Below the pieces are notes generated by a model. The model did no database searches, had not been told where the DNA came from, and worked only from the letters and a program-made list of their open reading frames with translations. From assembly GCA_020628165.1 (NCBI GenBank), contig JAHDFM010000002.1, forward strand, positions 155,271-199,806: 44,536 nt of DNA, read 5' to 3'. Below, piece after piece: positions 8,512 to 18,056 of the stretch. The DNA comes from Bdellovibrionales bacterium (GTDB lineage: Bacteria; Bdellovibrionota; Bdellovibrionia; Bdellovibrionales; UBA1609). The first letter of the stretch is position 1. Each line of letters begins with the position of its first letter. The position numbers and the translations under genes are program-made.

Positions 8512-9989
8512 ATATAGATAACTTGCGAGCAGCTTTTACTATTTATTATTATGATCCTTCGTCAGAACGATCTGACTTCGTTGAGAAATCATTGCAAAAT
8601 AGAGATTATGCTGTCGTCAGTTACAATAGGCTCAATGGCATTTTGAATAATATTAAGCTCAACCCGCCACACATTATCTTTTTTAATTTAAGCTTAATGG
8701 AAGAGGGTAATGAAGATTTATTCAAAAAAATAAAAGAAATCAGTCCAGAAACACGAATTATAGTTGTTGCTAGCAAAGCTGACTTTTCATCAGCTTATGC
8801 TCACTTTGAAGAAGGTGTTTTTGATTTTATTTTTTCAGATTATTTTTCAGAGCAATCAGATCTTTCTGATAGAAAGATTGTTTTGGCGAACATTATTAAA
8901 ACCGCAGACCATGCTGTTGAGATGGACTGCTTTAAGTATAAAAATGAGCAGCTCACAGAAGATGCCGATACTACTAAAGCATCGGACTCCTATTCCGTTT
9001 TTATTCTTCATAATATATGGCTTAAGAAGCTTGAGAAATGTCAAAGTTTCACTCAATCCATTGATTGCTTTATGGGTGAAGTCTGTAGGTACCTTAAGTC
9101 CACACAAGTCTGTTATCTCAAGTATGTCGCAAGCTATAGGTCACTAGTGACGTCTAGAGCACAAAACATTGAGGGCTTCACGGTAGGTGAAACCTTTAAT
9201 TTAAGACCTATATTCGAAAACCCACAGTTCAATGAGCAGAACTTAGAAACCAATGGAAAGTTTCGTGACCTATTTAAGAGCTATACGGGCTGGAAAGATT
9301 TTGCCATAGTGCCGCTAAGAATCGATGGTGACCTTTTGGGAGTGTTTTTAATTAACATACAAGAAGCAAATGAAGCCAACTCATACATCTTAGCTTGTAT
9401 TAATAGCTTAGCTTTAAAGGTGAGCAACATTGTATTAGAGAAAAGGATGAACACCATAAATCACAAAGACACAGTGACAGGGCTGTTTAATCGTCGTTAC
9501 CTAATGGGTCGCCTACAAGAAGAAGTGTCACGCGCTCGTAGAATCAATTTGCCTATTTCTTTCTTGTTGATTTCTTTTGATCGATTTGGTCAATTTATTG
9601 AAGAAAATTCACCCTATGAGACCAATGGGATCTTACGCTTAACGGCTAAACTTCTTGACCAAACTAGTCGAATTAACGACATCGTTGGGCGTATCAGTAG
9701 CGATGAATTTGGGATTATATTACCTCATACACCTTACCGAGGAGCTCTGGTTAAAGCTGAGCGCATTAGAGCCTTGATTTCGAGTACAGATTACTCATCG
9801 ATCTCACCTAAAGTGAATCAAGTCACTGTTAGTGTTGGAGTTTGTGAGTATCCAAGTCATTGCCGGGATATGGAAGATATGTTAGGAAAATCGGATAACG
9901 CAATGCTTGAAGTGAGTCGTAATGGAGGCAACCAAGTTTGTCTAACATCAACTCCAAAAAGCTTTAAACCAGATTTTTCTTATAAATAG
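8508..9989 (+). CDS. Pseudo-receiver, GAF and degenerate GGDEF protein with intact I-site
   Basis: A 493-residue cytoplasmic protein in three parts. Residues about 10-115 resemble a CheY-like receiver, but the phosphoacceptor position reads HIIFFN (Asn60, not Asp). About 165-320 looks like a GAF domain. About 322-485 is a GGDEF domain that opens with DTVTGLFNRRYLMGRL, but its signature is SSDEF (397-401): both glycines needed to place GTP are serines. The inhibitory-site motif RxxD is intact as RIND (388-391), exactly five residues before the signature. Known cyclases with lost signatures and kept I-sites act as c-di-GMP receptors, as in PopA and the Bdellovibrio protein CdgA. I infer a c-di-GMP effector, not a synthase. 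The gene is translationally coupled to the membrane protein upstream and lies 6 bases before alr. Confidence 0.82.
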   Translation: MNIDNLRAAFTIYYYDPSSERSDFVEKSLQNRDYAVVSYNRLNGILNNIKLNPPHIIFFNLSLMEEGNEDLFKKIKEISPETRIIVVASKADFSSAYAHFEEGVFDFIFSDYFSEQSDLSDRKIVLANIIKTADHAVEMDCFKYKNEQLTEDADTTKASDSYSVFILHNIWLKKLEKCQSFTQSIDCFMGEVCRYLKSTQVCYLKYVASYRSLVTSRAQNIEGFTVGETFNLRPIFENPQFNEQNLETNGKFRDLFKSYTGWKDFAIVPLRIDGDLLGVFLINIQEANEANSYILACINSLALKVSNIVLEKRMNTINHKDTVTGLFNRRYLMGRLQEEVSRARRINLPISFLLISFDRFGQFIEENSPYETNGILRLTAKLLDQTSRINDIVGRISSDEFGIILPHTPYRGALVKAERIRALISSTDYSSISPKVNQVTVSVGVCEYPSHCRDMEDMLGKSDNAMLEVSRNGGNQVCLTSTPKSFKPDFSYK

Positions 9990-9995
9990 GAATTT

Positions 9996-11141
9996 ATGAC
10001 CCCATTTAAAATTCACCGCAATACTTTTGCTAAGGTGAACTTGAATAATCTCAGGCACAATGTGCAAGCATTCATGTCGGTGTCTGACGGTCAGTTTTTT
10101 TGTCCGATGATAAAATCAAATGCCTATGGTCATGGTGTCAGAGAAGTCATGAGTGTTCTTAACGACCTCAAAGTGAAAGACGTTGGTGTTGCTTTGGTGG
10201 AAGAGGCTTTACAAATTAGGGCTCTTGGTTTTAATGATGTCAATGTATTGATCTTTGGAGCCATTAAGCCTCAGGCTTTTGAAGTGATCATTGAAAATCA
10301 TTTAACTCCTGTGATCACCAATTGGTCCGAGTTAACTTCTTTTGCACAACTCAAAATAAATTCTTATCCTGTTCATATAAAATTCAACACCGGCATGAAT
10401 CGTTTTGGTTTCTCAGTGGAAGATGCAGAAAAGGTTAAACAATTCATTGAAGATCAATCGACTTTACAACTGCGAGGCGTGTGTTCTCATTTTTATGACG
10501 GAGAAAACATTGCTGAACTCAATCAATCTACTCAACAGCAAATGTTACGCTTTGAAAAGGTGCTACAACATTTTGAAGGATGCACGGCTCATATCTACAA
10601 CAGTTCTTCCTTTTTAAACAAAACCCGCTTTATAAAAGAGCCCTTTTCTATGGGAAGTCGTCTGGGTCTGGCCATTTATGGGAGCTACCCAAACTCTGAT
10701 TACAAAACTCAAAACTACATTGGACTAAAGCCGGTCATGTCATTGCACTCAGAAGTCATTGAATATCAAAAAGTGCCAGTCGGTGAAGTGGTTTCTTATT
10801 CGGGCAATTGGCAAGCTCAGCGGCCCAGTGTGATCGGAGTTGTGCCGATTGGTTACACCGACGGATATGGACGTGAGTTTTCAAACAAAGGGCAAATGAT
10901 TTTTCGTGGGACCTTTGTCCCTGTAGTAGGTAAAATTTGCATGGACTATACAATGGTTGATCTTACTGATGTTTTAGGGGATCAAGTTGGTAATATTGGT
11001 GAAGAAATAGTATTATTTGGTAAGCAAGGTGATTTATTTTTTGGTGTTGAAGAGTTTGCTGAGCAAGTTGGAAAAATACCATATGAAGTATTAACAACAA
11101 TAGGGCGACGAGTTCCTAGGAATTACATAAGGGAAAAGTAG
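9996..11141 (+). CDS. alr: Alanine racemase
   Basis: A PLP enzyme interconverting L- and D-alanine, supplying D-Ala for peptidoglycan. The 381 residues are close to family size. The cofactor lysine is Lys40 in PMIKSNAYGHG. The second catalytic base is Tyr268 in VVSYSGNW, followed by the conserved VVPIGYTDGYGRE and KICMDYTMVDLTD. The TIM-barrel half and C-terminal beta domain are both complete, so the protein should be active. The start follows AGGAATTT and is 6 bases after the GGDEF-like gene; mlaE begins 8 bases downstream. Placement between a c-di-GMP-type effector and an outer-membrane lipid transporter makes this an envelope-maintenance neighbourhood. Confidence 0.93.
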   Translation: MTPFKIHRNTFAKVNLNNLRHNVQAFMSVSDGQFFCPMIKSNAYGHGVREVMSVLNDLKVKDVGVALVEEALQIRALGFNDVNVLIFGAIKPQAFEVIIENHLTPVITNWSELTSFAQLKINSYPVHIKFNTGMNRFGFSVEDAEKVKQFIEDQSTLQLRGVCSHFYDGENIAELNQSTQQQMLRFEKVLQHFEGCTAHIYNSSSFLNKTRFIKEPFSMGSRLGLAIYGSYPNSDYKTQNYIGLKPVMSLHSEVIEYQKVPVGEVVSYSGNWQAQRPSVIGVVPIGYTDGYGREFSNKGQMIFRGTFVPVVGKICMDYTMVDLTDVLGDQVGNIGEEIVLFGKQGDLFFGVEEFAEQVGKIPYEVLTTIGRRVPRNYIREK

Positions 11142-11149
11142 GTCATTTT

Positions 11150-11986
11150 TTGGGTGCGTTTGAAAGTAGCGAGAGCTTAAAATCAAAACCTTGGTTTTTT
11201 ATAACTAGGGTTTTAAATACAGTTTCTGATTGGATTTGTGAATGTGGGATCACGGTGATTTTCCTAGTTCAGTCAGTGCGTTCCATTTTTACGAGGCCCT
11301 CACGATATCAAGAAATCATCAAGCACATTGAGTTTATTGGGAACCAGTCATTACTTATCATTGCATTGACCTCTGCCTTTACTGGTATGGCCATGTCATT
11401 TCAGATTTATTTGGGTTTTAGTTTAGTTAATGCCACCAACCTAGTTGGACCAACCGTTGGTTTGGGAATCACCCGTGAATTGGGCCCTGTGCTAACTGGT
11501 TTGATCGTTGCTGCGAGAGCTGGTGGTGCTATGGCAGCACGACTAGGAACTATGAGAGTTACTGAACAAATTGATGCTCTTGAAGTGATGGGTATAAATC
11601 CTGTTCAATATTTAGTGGGGCCACGTATTATTGCAGCCCTCATTGCTATGCCACTGTTATGTGGTTTTTTTGATTTTGTTGCGATGGGTGGTTCTTACTT
11701 TTTATGTGTGCACGCTCTAGGTTTGGATGAAGGTGTGTTCTTCGATAAAATTCAACTCTGGCTGAATCCAAGTGATATTAACGAAGGTTTAATTAAGTCA
11801 GCTGTTTTTGGTTTGGTTTTTGCGGCGGTCTGTACTTACAAAGGATATAATACCAAAGGTGGCGCCAAAGGTGTTGGTGAGGCCACCAACAGTGGTGTTG
11901 TAAACAGTATGGTGCTCATCATTGCTATTAACTTTGTCATGACCAATGTTATTCGTTTTGTAAATACTTTGCTGGATAGTGTGTAA
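11150..11986 (+). CDS. mlaE: MlaE-type ABC permease (phospholipid transport)
   Basis: The inner-membrane permease of an Mla-type system that moves phospholipids between the inner and outer membranes. Its 278 residues carry the family core [20 protein letters not shown], then [19 protein letters not shown] and [10 protein letters not shown], plus about five hydrophobic segments. It is about 20 residues longer at the N-terminus than E. coli MlaE. No in-frame ATG exists before the core, so the TTG at 11150 is the likeliest start, with AGTAGG about 8 bases ahead. The stop is two bases before mlaF. Together with mlaF and the MCE gene it forms a complete MlaEFD core; no MlaB or MlaC is found here. 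Confidence 0.88.
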   Translation: MGAFESSESLKSKPWFFITRVLNTVSDWICECGITVIFLVQSVRSIFTRPSRYQEIIKHIEFIGNQSLLIIALTSAFTGMAMSFQIYLGFSLVNATNLVGPTVGLGITRELGPVLTGLIVAARAGGAMAARLGTMRVTEQIDALEVMGINPVQYLVGPRIIAALIAMPLLCGFFDFVAMGGSYFLCVHALGLDEGVFFDKIQLWLNPSDINEGLIKSAVFGLVFAAVCTYKGYNTKGGAKGVGEATNSGVVNSMVLIIAINFVMTNVIRFVNTLLDSV

Positions 11987-11988
11987 TC

Positions 11989-12756
11989 ATGAATGCTGTT
12001 GAACTCATCGATATTAAAAAGTCTTTTGACGGAGGGCATGAGTTTGTCCTGAATGGTCTTAATTTGAATATACCTAAAGGCAGTTTAACGGTCATCATTG
12101 GTTATAGTGGTACTGGTAAAAGTGTGATGCTAAAACACATCTTGGGTTTATTGAAGCCAACATCAGGCCAAATCAATGTTTTTAGTCAAAATCTTTGGGA
12201 GATGTCTGATAAAGACATCATGAAAATGCGCACAAAGATTGGTGTGCTCTTTCAACACGCAGCTTTGTTTGATGATCAAACTGTTTTAGAGAACGTTTGC
12301 TTTCCATTGATAGAGCACAAGCGTGGAGTGAAGTTAAATCTCATTAAAGACATTGCTACTAAAAAGCTCATCGTCTCAGGGATTGAAGAAAAGCACTTTG
12401 GCAAATTGCCGTCAGAACTCAGTGGTGGGATGCGCAAAAGAGTTGGTCTTGCCAGAGCCCTCGCATTAGACCCTGAAATTCTTATATATGATGAGCCCAC
12501 GACTGGACTAGACCCTATACTAACGGAGATGGTTGACGATTTAATTCATGAGACGCACCACCGTGAAAAGGGCAAAGTTACGTCAATTGTCGTAAGTCAC
12601 GACCTTATGGCAGCTTTTAGAATTGGACAACATATAGTAATGTTAGATAAGGGTAAAGTGCTGCACAGTGGAACGCCGAAAGACTTCTTGGAGTCTGACA
12701 TTCCTCTTGTTAGAAAGTTTGTAGAAAAAGGAACTAAGAAAAAATATGGCCTTTAA
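11989..12756 (+). CDS. mlaF: MlaF-type ABC ATPase
   Basis: The ATP-hydrolysing subunit that drives the MlaE permease. In 255 residues it shows Walker A GYSGTGKS (about 38-45), the Q-loop [11 protein letters not shown], the signature [15 protein letters not shown], Walker [13 protein letters not shown] and an H-loop SHDL. All catalytic residues are present. The LSGGMRKR signature and the [12 protein letters not shown] stretch after the Q-loop are typical of MlaF rather than of amino-acid ABC ATPases. It starts two bases after mlaE and its end overlaps the MCE gene by 11 bases, so the three are one transcription unit. Confidence 0.92.
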   Translation: MNAVELIDIKKSFDGGHEFVLNGLNLNIPKGSLTVIIGYSGTGKSVMLKHILGLLKPTSGQINVFSQNLWEMSDKDIMKMRTKIGVLFQHAALFDDQTVLENVCFPLIEHKRGVKLNLIKDIATKKLIVSGIEEKHFGKLPSELSGGMRKRVGLARALALDPEILIYDEPTTGLDPILTEMVDDLIHETHHREKGKVTSIVVSHDLMAAFRIGQHIVMLDKGKVLHSGTPKDFLESDIPLVRKFVEKGTKKKYGL

Positions 12757-14122
12757 AGCAGTAGAATTTAAAGTCGGTTTACTAGTGATTGCTGTGGCAG
12801 TGCTCATTGCTTGGATGTCTTTTAAAGTTTCTGAGGGACCTGGCTTATTCGGAGGTGGTACTAAGTATTACTTCATGTCTGAAGATGCCGGCGGCCTTAT
12901 TGAAAAAAGTGCCGTTAAAATTGCCGGCATCAAAGTGGGCTTAATACAAAAAATTGAACTCGTTGATGGTATGGCAAAAGTCACTGTGCTGATCGATGAC
13001 GGCGTCACACTCTATAGCGGTGCTTATATTTCAGTGAAAGCAGACGGTATATTAGGGGACCGACACGTTGAGGTATTTCAAGGGTCCATGTCGGCTAGTC
13101 CCATAAAAGCTATGACCAAACTTCCATTTAAAGGCGGTAGTGGTTCTCTAGATACTATTGCGGAAGAGGTTGGGAAAATCACTGACTCCCTCTCGGAGTT
13201 TGCGAAAAACTTGAATGAAGCTGCTGGAATGGGCGATGAAACCACACGCATTGGTCGTATCCTAAAAAACATTGAAGACCTCTCGGCTGATTTACAAGAG
13301 ATCAGTTCTCAAAATAAAAGTGACATTAGAGACATTGTTACCAATGTAAAATCAGTATCAGTTCGTCTCGATAATTTTTTGGCTGATGGTGACGGTCAGT
13401 TCTCACAAGCGTGGTCAGATATCAGAGATATCATTCATAGGTTTGATAACACCATGAAGAACTTCGAGAACATCTCTCATAAAATTAACGACGGCTCAGG
13501 AACGATTGGGCAGTTGATAAACGATGACACCACAATCAACGGAATTAATGAGACTATCGAAAGTGTGAACGAGTTTGTTGGAAATGCAATTGAGCTAGAA
13601 ACAAGCATTGATTACCACACAGAATTTATGTCAGAAGAGGATCGCAATAAAAATTACTTATCTGTAAGAATCACCCCAGGTCTTGATAGATATTACGAGT
13701 TGGGTATTGTAACTGACCCTCTTGGCCTTTCTCGCCGCACTCGAACTGTGACTACGGGTTCAACTTCAACAGACGTTACAGAAACGAGAACCTTCTTTGA
13801 TCGTCTTAAATTCACTGCACTTTTTGCCAAGAATATCCATAATTTCACTTTGAAAGGTGGGGTCATTGAGAGTAAAGGTGGAGTTGGTTTTGATTATTAT
13901 TTAATGGACAACGATTTCAGGTTCTCAATAGAAGCCTTTGATTTTGATGACTTGTTTTTAAGGTCTTTTATAAGGTATAACGTCTACAACGGTATCTATG
14001 TAACAGTTGGTGGCGATAATCTATTAGGAAGTCGCGATGTTGATGCTGCCGCCTTTATTGGTGCAGGCTTGTTGTTAACAAATGATGACTTAAAAATTCT
14101 AGCCACTAGACTTTCTTTTTAG
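12746..14122 (+). CDS. mlaD: MlaD-like MCE protein with long coil and beta-rich C-terminus
   Basis: An inner-membrane-anchored MCE protein, the lipid-binding part of the Mla system. One membrane helix lies at about 8-27 ([17 protein letters not shown]). The MCE domain follows at about 38-116, including [20 protein letters not shown] and [17 protein letters not shown]. Residues about 130-300 are helical with heptad-like spacing. At 458 residues it is far longer than E. coli MlaD (about 180). The last 120 residues look like amphipathic beta strands and end in ...LATRLSF, an OmpA-like terminal Phe. I infer that the C-terminus may reach or insert in the outer membrane, with the helices as a bridge across the periplasm. 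Longer MCE proteins are known, but this tail deserves checking. Confidence 0.82.
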   Translation: MAFKAVEFKVGLLVIAVAVLIAWMSFKVSEGPGLFGGGTKYYFMSEDAGGLIEKSAVKIAGIKVGLIQKIELVDGMAKVTVLIDDGVTLYSGAYISVKADGILGDRHVEVFQGSMSASPIKAMTKLPFKGGSGSLDTIAEEVGKITDSLSEFAKNLNEAAGMGDETTRIGRILKNIEDLSADLQEISSQNKSDIRDIVTNVKSVSVRLDNFLADGDGQFSQAWSDIRDIIHRFDNTMKNFENISHKINDGSGTIGQLINDDTTINGINETIESVNEFVGNAIELETSIDYHTEFMSEEDRNKNYLSVRITPGLDRYYELGIVTDPLGLSRRTRTVTTGSTSTDVTETRTFFDRLKFTALFAKNIHNFTLKGGVIESKGGVGFDYYLMDNDFRFSIEAFDFDDLFLRSFIRYNVYNGIYVTVGGDNLLGSRDVDAAAFIGAGLLLTNDDLKILATRLSF

Positions 14123-14131
14123 AGGTTTTTC

Positions 14132-15661
14132 ATGTTTAAAAATGCTTTGGTTTCTGTTTCAGATAAGTCTGGGCTTGTTGATTTTTTAATGCCATTTTAT
14201 AAGCAAGGGCTTCGTATTGTTTCTACAGGAGGAACGGCAAAGCATCTTCAGGAAAATGGCATTGAGGTCATTGACGTTTCTCAGCAAACTCAATTTCCCG
14301 AAGTTATGGACGGTAGAGTTAAAACATTACACCCACATGTGCATATGTGTTTGTTAGCCCGTGACAGTGTCGCCTCGGACATGACTTTGCTCAAAGAGCA
14401 CAGCTTAGAGCCTTTTGATTTAGTGGTGGGCAATTTGTATCCTTTTGAGCAAGCTTTAGCTAAAAATTTACCTTTGGAAGAGCAAAGTGAGTTCATCGAT
14501 ATTGGCGGACCTTCTTTTTTAAGGGCTGCAGCTAAAAGCTTTGCTCGCATCACAACGGTGTGTGACCCAAGTGATTATAAGTGGGTGCAAGAAAAGGGGG
14601 AGATGACTCAAAAAGATCGTCTTCAACTTGCTAGTAAAGTGTTTGCTCACACTTCTAAATATGACCAGTTGATTACTAATTACTTAGCAAAACAAGCTGA
14701 CGAAAGCTCAGCTTCAGATAGCTTAAACGTACAGGCTTTTTTATTTAAAACATTGAGATATGGTGAGAACCCTCAACAGAAAGGTTTTTGGTTTGTAGAC
14801 CCTGCTGATAGTAAAGGTTTGCACACCTCAGAAATATTGCAAGGGAAAGCGTTGTCTTACAATAATATTTTAGATTTAGACGCTGCTGTTAAAACATTAC
14901 GTCGATTTGAGAACAGCAATGCAGTTGTGTCAGTTAAACACAATAACCCTTGTGGTGTTGCCGTTGGTGATGACTTACACACAGTGATGAAAAAGTCTAT
15001 TGAGGCAGATCCAAAAAGTGTTTTTGGGGGGATCATTGCTATTGATGGTAATGTGACTCAAGAAATGGCTGAATATTTAAAGCCAAAATTTCTAGAGTGT
15101 ATCGTAGCCAAAGACTTTACTGATGATGCTCTTAATGTATTGGCAAAAAAGAAAAATTTAAGGCTCCTCAAATATCCAAACTTAATGAGTTATGATAATA
15201 CTGATGTTATCAAGTCAGTCACGGGTGGTTTTTTAAAGCAAGAGTCCGACCCTCTTTCAGAGCCATTTGATAGTTTTAAAATCATTGGCGATCAACCTAA
15301 TGAAAATGTGAAGCAAGATATTCTGCTTGCTTGGAAAGCTTGTGCACAATTAAAGAGCAATGCTATTTGTGTCGCTGGAGATGGGCAAACTTTAGGTATG
15401 GGCATGGGGCAAGTGAACCGAGTCGATGCTGTAAAGTTGGCTATAGCTCGCGCTGATGAATTTCACCCAGACATAAAGGAGCGAGTACTTGCGAGTGATG
15501 CCTTTTTTCCGTTTCCTGATTCTATTGAAATGTTGAGCGAGGCTGGAATACAGTGGGTCATACAGCCAGGTGGGTCTATTCGTGATGACGAAGTGATTGA
15601 ACGAGCTAAAAGTCTAGGCGTGAATTTAATTCTTACTGGTGTTAGACACTTTCTTCATTAA
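14132..15661 (+). CDS. purH: Bifunctional AICAR formyltransferase / IMP cyclohydrolase
   Basis: Catalyses the last two steps of de novo purine synthesis: AICAR to FAICAR with 10-formyl-tetrahydrofolate, then ring closure to IMP. The N-terminal cyclohydrolase domain has VSTGGTAKHLQENGI and DGRVKTLHPHVH. The formyltransferase domain has RYGENPQQ, SVKHNNPCGVA with its Lys-His pair, FPFPDSIEMLSEAG and QPGGSIRDDEVIE. The protein has 509 residues against about 529 in E. coli and is complete, ending LTGVRHFLH as usual. It lies 9 bases after the MCE gene, with AGAGG before its start. Nothing suggests a link to lipid transport beyond shared transcription. Confidence 0.95.
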   Translation: MFKNALVSVSDKSGLVDFLMPFYKQGLRIVSTGGTAKHLQENGIEVIDVSQQTQFPEVMDGRVKTLHPHVHMCLLARDSVASDMTLLKEHSLEPFDLVVGNLYPFEQALAKNLPLEEQSEFIDIGGPSFLRAAAKSFARITTVCDPSDYKWVQEKGEMTQKDRLQLASKVFAHTSKYDQLITNYLAKQADESSASDSLNVQAFLFKTLRYGENPQQKGFWFVDPADSKGLHTSEILQGKALSYNNILDLDAAVKTLRRFENSNAVVSVKHNNPCGVAVGDDLHTVMKKSIEADPKSVFGGIIAIDGNVTQEMAEYLKPKFLECIVAKDFTDDALNVLAKKKNLRLLKYPNLMSYDNTDVIKSVTGGFLKQESDPLSEPFDSFKIIGDQPNENVKQDILLAWKACAQLKSNAICVAGDGQTLGMGMGQVNRVDAVKLAIARADEFHPDIKERVLASDAFFPFPDSIEMLSEAGIQWVIQPGGSIRDDEVIERAKSLGVNLILTGVRHFLH

Positions 15662-15677
15662 CAGTTTATCATGAAAT

Positions 15678-17399
15678 ATGGATTTTTCTGAAAAAAAATG
15701 GCTAGTTAAAAGTGGCAGTTTTATTTTTGGTCCATTTGATGATGAGTCAGTAAAAAGCCAACTGAGAGATAAAACCTTAACCATACGCGACGAAGTCATT
15801 GGTCCAATGAAAAATTGGGTTGAAATCAATGATTCAGATGACTTTGCTGACGTCGTTGAAGAGTTGAGAATTAAAAGTCTCGAAGAAGAGCTTAACGATG
15901 CAACCGATTCAAAAACACTGATCAGTGAACAAACACAAGACATTGAAGACGTTACTCAGGTAACAAATTTAGATGCCCTTGAAGTAGAAAAAGAAGCACC
16001 TAGAGGTACATTTAAAAAGTTTTCAAGGCGAACTGCTCCACAAGCTATTAAAAAGCCATCTCAAGATCCAACGCATATAGCACAACCCATTGAAAGTGTT
16101 AGCAAATCAAAAATCATTACCAATTTATTAATTTTGGTTTCTTTTCCTGTGTTTGTCTATGTTGCTTATAATCAAGTTAAGTTGAGCAAGGAGGCTGATG
16201 CCAAAGCTTTTGAGCAGTTAGGAACTTTAAATAAGGATTATGATTTACAGTCCTATCAAAAAGTGATCACAAACCTCGAGGGCTATTTCAGTAAAGGTCA
16301 ACTTCCTGAAGATCTTTTTAATTTATTAGTAAAATCGTACATTGCTGAAGGAGATTATGATCAGGCTCTAATAACTATCGACAGTCAACTGGCAGAAGAC
16401 TTCAGCAGTAGTAAAAAAAATAATTTTAAAGGTCTTATTTTCTATAAAAAAGGTGAAAATGGTTTAGCAAACACCTACTTTAATAACTCAATCACAGAAG
16501 ATACTGACCATGTGGTGGCTTATATAAATTTATTAATTAATAATATGTCCTCGGATCAAATAAATAAATATGTTGACCGTATTAATCTTATTAATGAGAA
16601 GCTTTATTCTGTCGGCGAGTACTTTTATGTTTACTTAGTGGCATCAGTAGAAGCTTACAAGAAAACTAAGAATAACAATTACCTTGAAAACAGTCTTCAG
16701 TTGATCAGTCGTTATGCAGATGAGAGCAACCCCTATTATTTGCAAATTGGCGTTATTGAGATGTACATGAAGTCTCTCTTGGGGAGTTACAGCCCAAACT
16801 TTGCCATTGAAATGGGATATTTTGATTTTGATTACACACATATAAAAAACTTAATTTTAAATGGTGAGGTTTTACAGTTATCTGATGTGATCAACCCAAC
16901 CTTTAGTTACTGTCAAGGAGTTGTCCAATCTCTTACAGATGAGTCTTTGTTTAAACCTTATTGTTACGGAGTTTTACAGGATAAAGAAAAACAAATAAAT
17001 CTACTCACAGCAAATAAAAATGGTGAGCACCCAGTTGTTTTAGGTTTATTAGCTTTGGCTCAAAAAGACAGCGAAAATTTAGGTAGAGACTTCGAGCAGG
17101 TTCTAAAAAATGCTGAAAATAAAAACGCAAGCTCTGTCAGAAAGTACAAATTACCTTACATTTTACGTATAGAAAGCTGTTTACAAAATAGCAATGTCGA
17201 CTGTTTAAAGAAAACATCGATGAATCTATTAAAATTAAATCCACGCTCTGTGAAAGCTAACTATGCTGAGGCCTTTCAGTACAATGTTAATAAAGAGTTT
17301 AACAAAAGCTTTCAAACCATTCAAAATTTCGCAGCAAATAATAAAAGTTACCTACCTAGCTTACAGCTTTTAGCTTCTCTGGATAGGTATGTTAATTAA
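15678..17399 (+). CDS. GYF_2-domain membrane protein with TPR-like periplasmic region
   Basis: A 573-residue protein of no named family. Residues about 5-48 are a GYF_2 (DUF4339) domain (WLVKSGSFIFGPFDDESV, later MKNWVEI), a small fold thought to bind peptides. An acidic and then basic linker follows. One membrane helix lies at about 146-165 (TNLLILVSFPVFVYVAY), so the GYF_2 domain should be cytoplasmic and the rest periplasmic. Residues about 190-570 are helical repeats with TPR character (LVKSYIAEGDYDQALI, KGLIFYKKGENGLA, LNPRSVKANYAEAF). It lies 16 bases after purH and overlaps the next lipoprotein gene by 11 bases. No clear Shine-Dalgarno precedes the ATG. A scaffold joining a cytoplasmic partner to an envelope machine is the simplest reading. 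Confidence 0.65.
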   Translation: MDFSEKKWLVKSGSFIFGPFDDESVKSQLRDKTLTIRDEVIGPMKNWVEINDSDDFADVVEELRIKSLEEELNDATDSKTLISEQTQDIEDVTQVTNLDALEVEKEAPRGTFKKFSRRTAPQAIKKPSQDPTHIAQPIESVSKSKIITNLLILVSFPVFVYVAYNQVKLSKEADAKAFEQLGTLNKDYDLQSYQKVITNLEGYFSKGQLPEDLFNLLVKSYIAEGDYDQALITIDSQLAEDFSSSKKNNFKGLIFYKKGENGLANTYFNNSITEDTDHVVAYINLLINNMSSDQINKYVDRINLINEKLYSVGEYFYVYLVASVEAYKKTKNNNYLENSLQLISRYADESNPYYLQIGVIEMYMKSLLGSYSPNFAIEMGYFDFDYTHIKNLILNGEVLQLSDVINPTFSYCQGVVQSLTDESLFKPYCYGVLQDKEKQINLLTANKNGEHPVVLGLLALAQKDSENLGRDFEQVLKNAENKNASSVRKYKLPYILRIESCLQNSNVDCLKKTSMNLLKLNPRSVKANYAEAFQYNVNKEFNKSFQTIQNFAANNKSYLPSLQLLASLDRYVN

Positions 17400-18024
17400 G
17401 CTCTGGTTTTTGTTTTGCATTCCTTTAGTCTTGGTCTCTTGTAGTAAGGATATAGAGTTTGAAAAGGTCAAAGTTAAATCTGTAACTCAAACTGCGAGCT
17501 TACCAGAAGATTTAATCCGCAAGCTGAGTCAGCATTTTAAAACAGCCAACCCTGAAATAAAAATGAGTGAAGATAAAATATTTAATAAATTTGGCTTTTA
17601 CTCTAAAGAAATTTGGCCCATCAACGTAAGGATATGGAGCGATAAGACAAATGCTAGAGAATTCAATATTTTTGATGCAGCAGTTCGCTTAGATTTAAAT
17701 TCATACCTCACAGAAAATAAAGATGTGCAGAAATTTAATTTTTCTATTGAGATTAAAACTCAAAATTTTAATAAGCTTTACGTTTATTTTGTCCCGAGTC
17801 TAAAAAACAAGAATGAAAAATGTGAAAAATTTTACGAGATCACCAATTTTTATTTTGAAGAGTTGTCACAAAAAGTAATGTTTACTCGTGAAACTCAACA
17901 TTACTTAAAAAACTACATTGGTACCTATTTGTTTTTTAGTTCTTTGAATAAAAATACTTATCAAATGAATTTGTTGCAAATCACCGACAGTTCTCAAAGC
18001 GAACAGCTTTGCACCTACTTTTAA
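17389..18024 (+). CDS. Lipoprotein of unknown function
   Basis: A 211-residue predicted lipoprotein: the signal peptide MLIKLWFLFCIPLVLVSC carries lipobox LVSC with acylated Cys18. The mature part is rich in Lys, Phe and Tyr and looks alpha/beta; I recognise no family. The start overlaps the end of the GYF_2/TPR gene by 11 bases, which argues for coupled translation and perhaps for contact between the two proteins in the periplasm. It is the last gene of the operon that begins at 6868; the convergent HAD-like gene ends 32 bases later. No good terminator hairpin is visible in that gap. Confidence 0.7.
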   Translation: MLIKLWFLFCIPLVLVSCSKDIEFEKVKVKSVTQTASLPEDLIRKLSQHFKTANPEIKMSEDKIFNKFGFYSKEIWPINVRIWSDKTNAREFNIFDAAVRLDLNSYLTENKDVQKFNFSIEIKTQNFNKLYVYFVPSLKNKNEKCEKFYEITNFYFEELSQKVMFTRETQHYLKNYIGTYLFFSSLNKNTYQMNLLQITDSSQSEQLCTYF

Positions 18025-18056
18025 AAAGCCTAAAAAATAGTCTAAGTAATATCAAA

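Noticed and set aside
8764-9147. 127-residue plus-strand frame
   Set aside because: Out-of-frame shadow of the degenerate-GGDEF gene, with no start signal.
9468-9989. Active diguanylate cyclase
   Set aside because: Both signature glycines are replaced by serines (SSDEF), so GTP binding and synthesis are unlikely.
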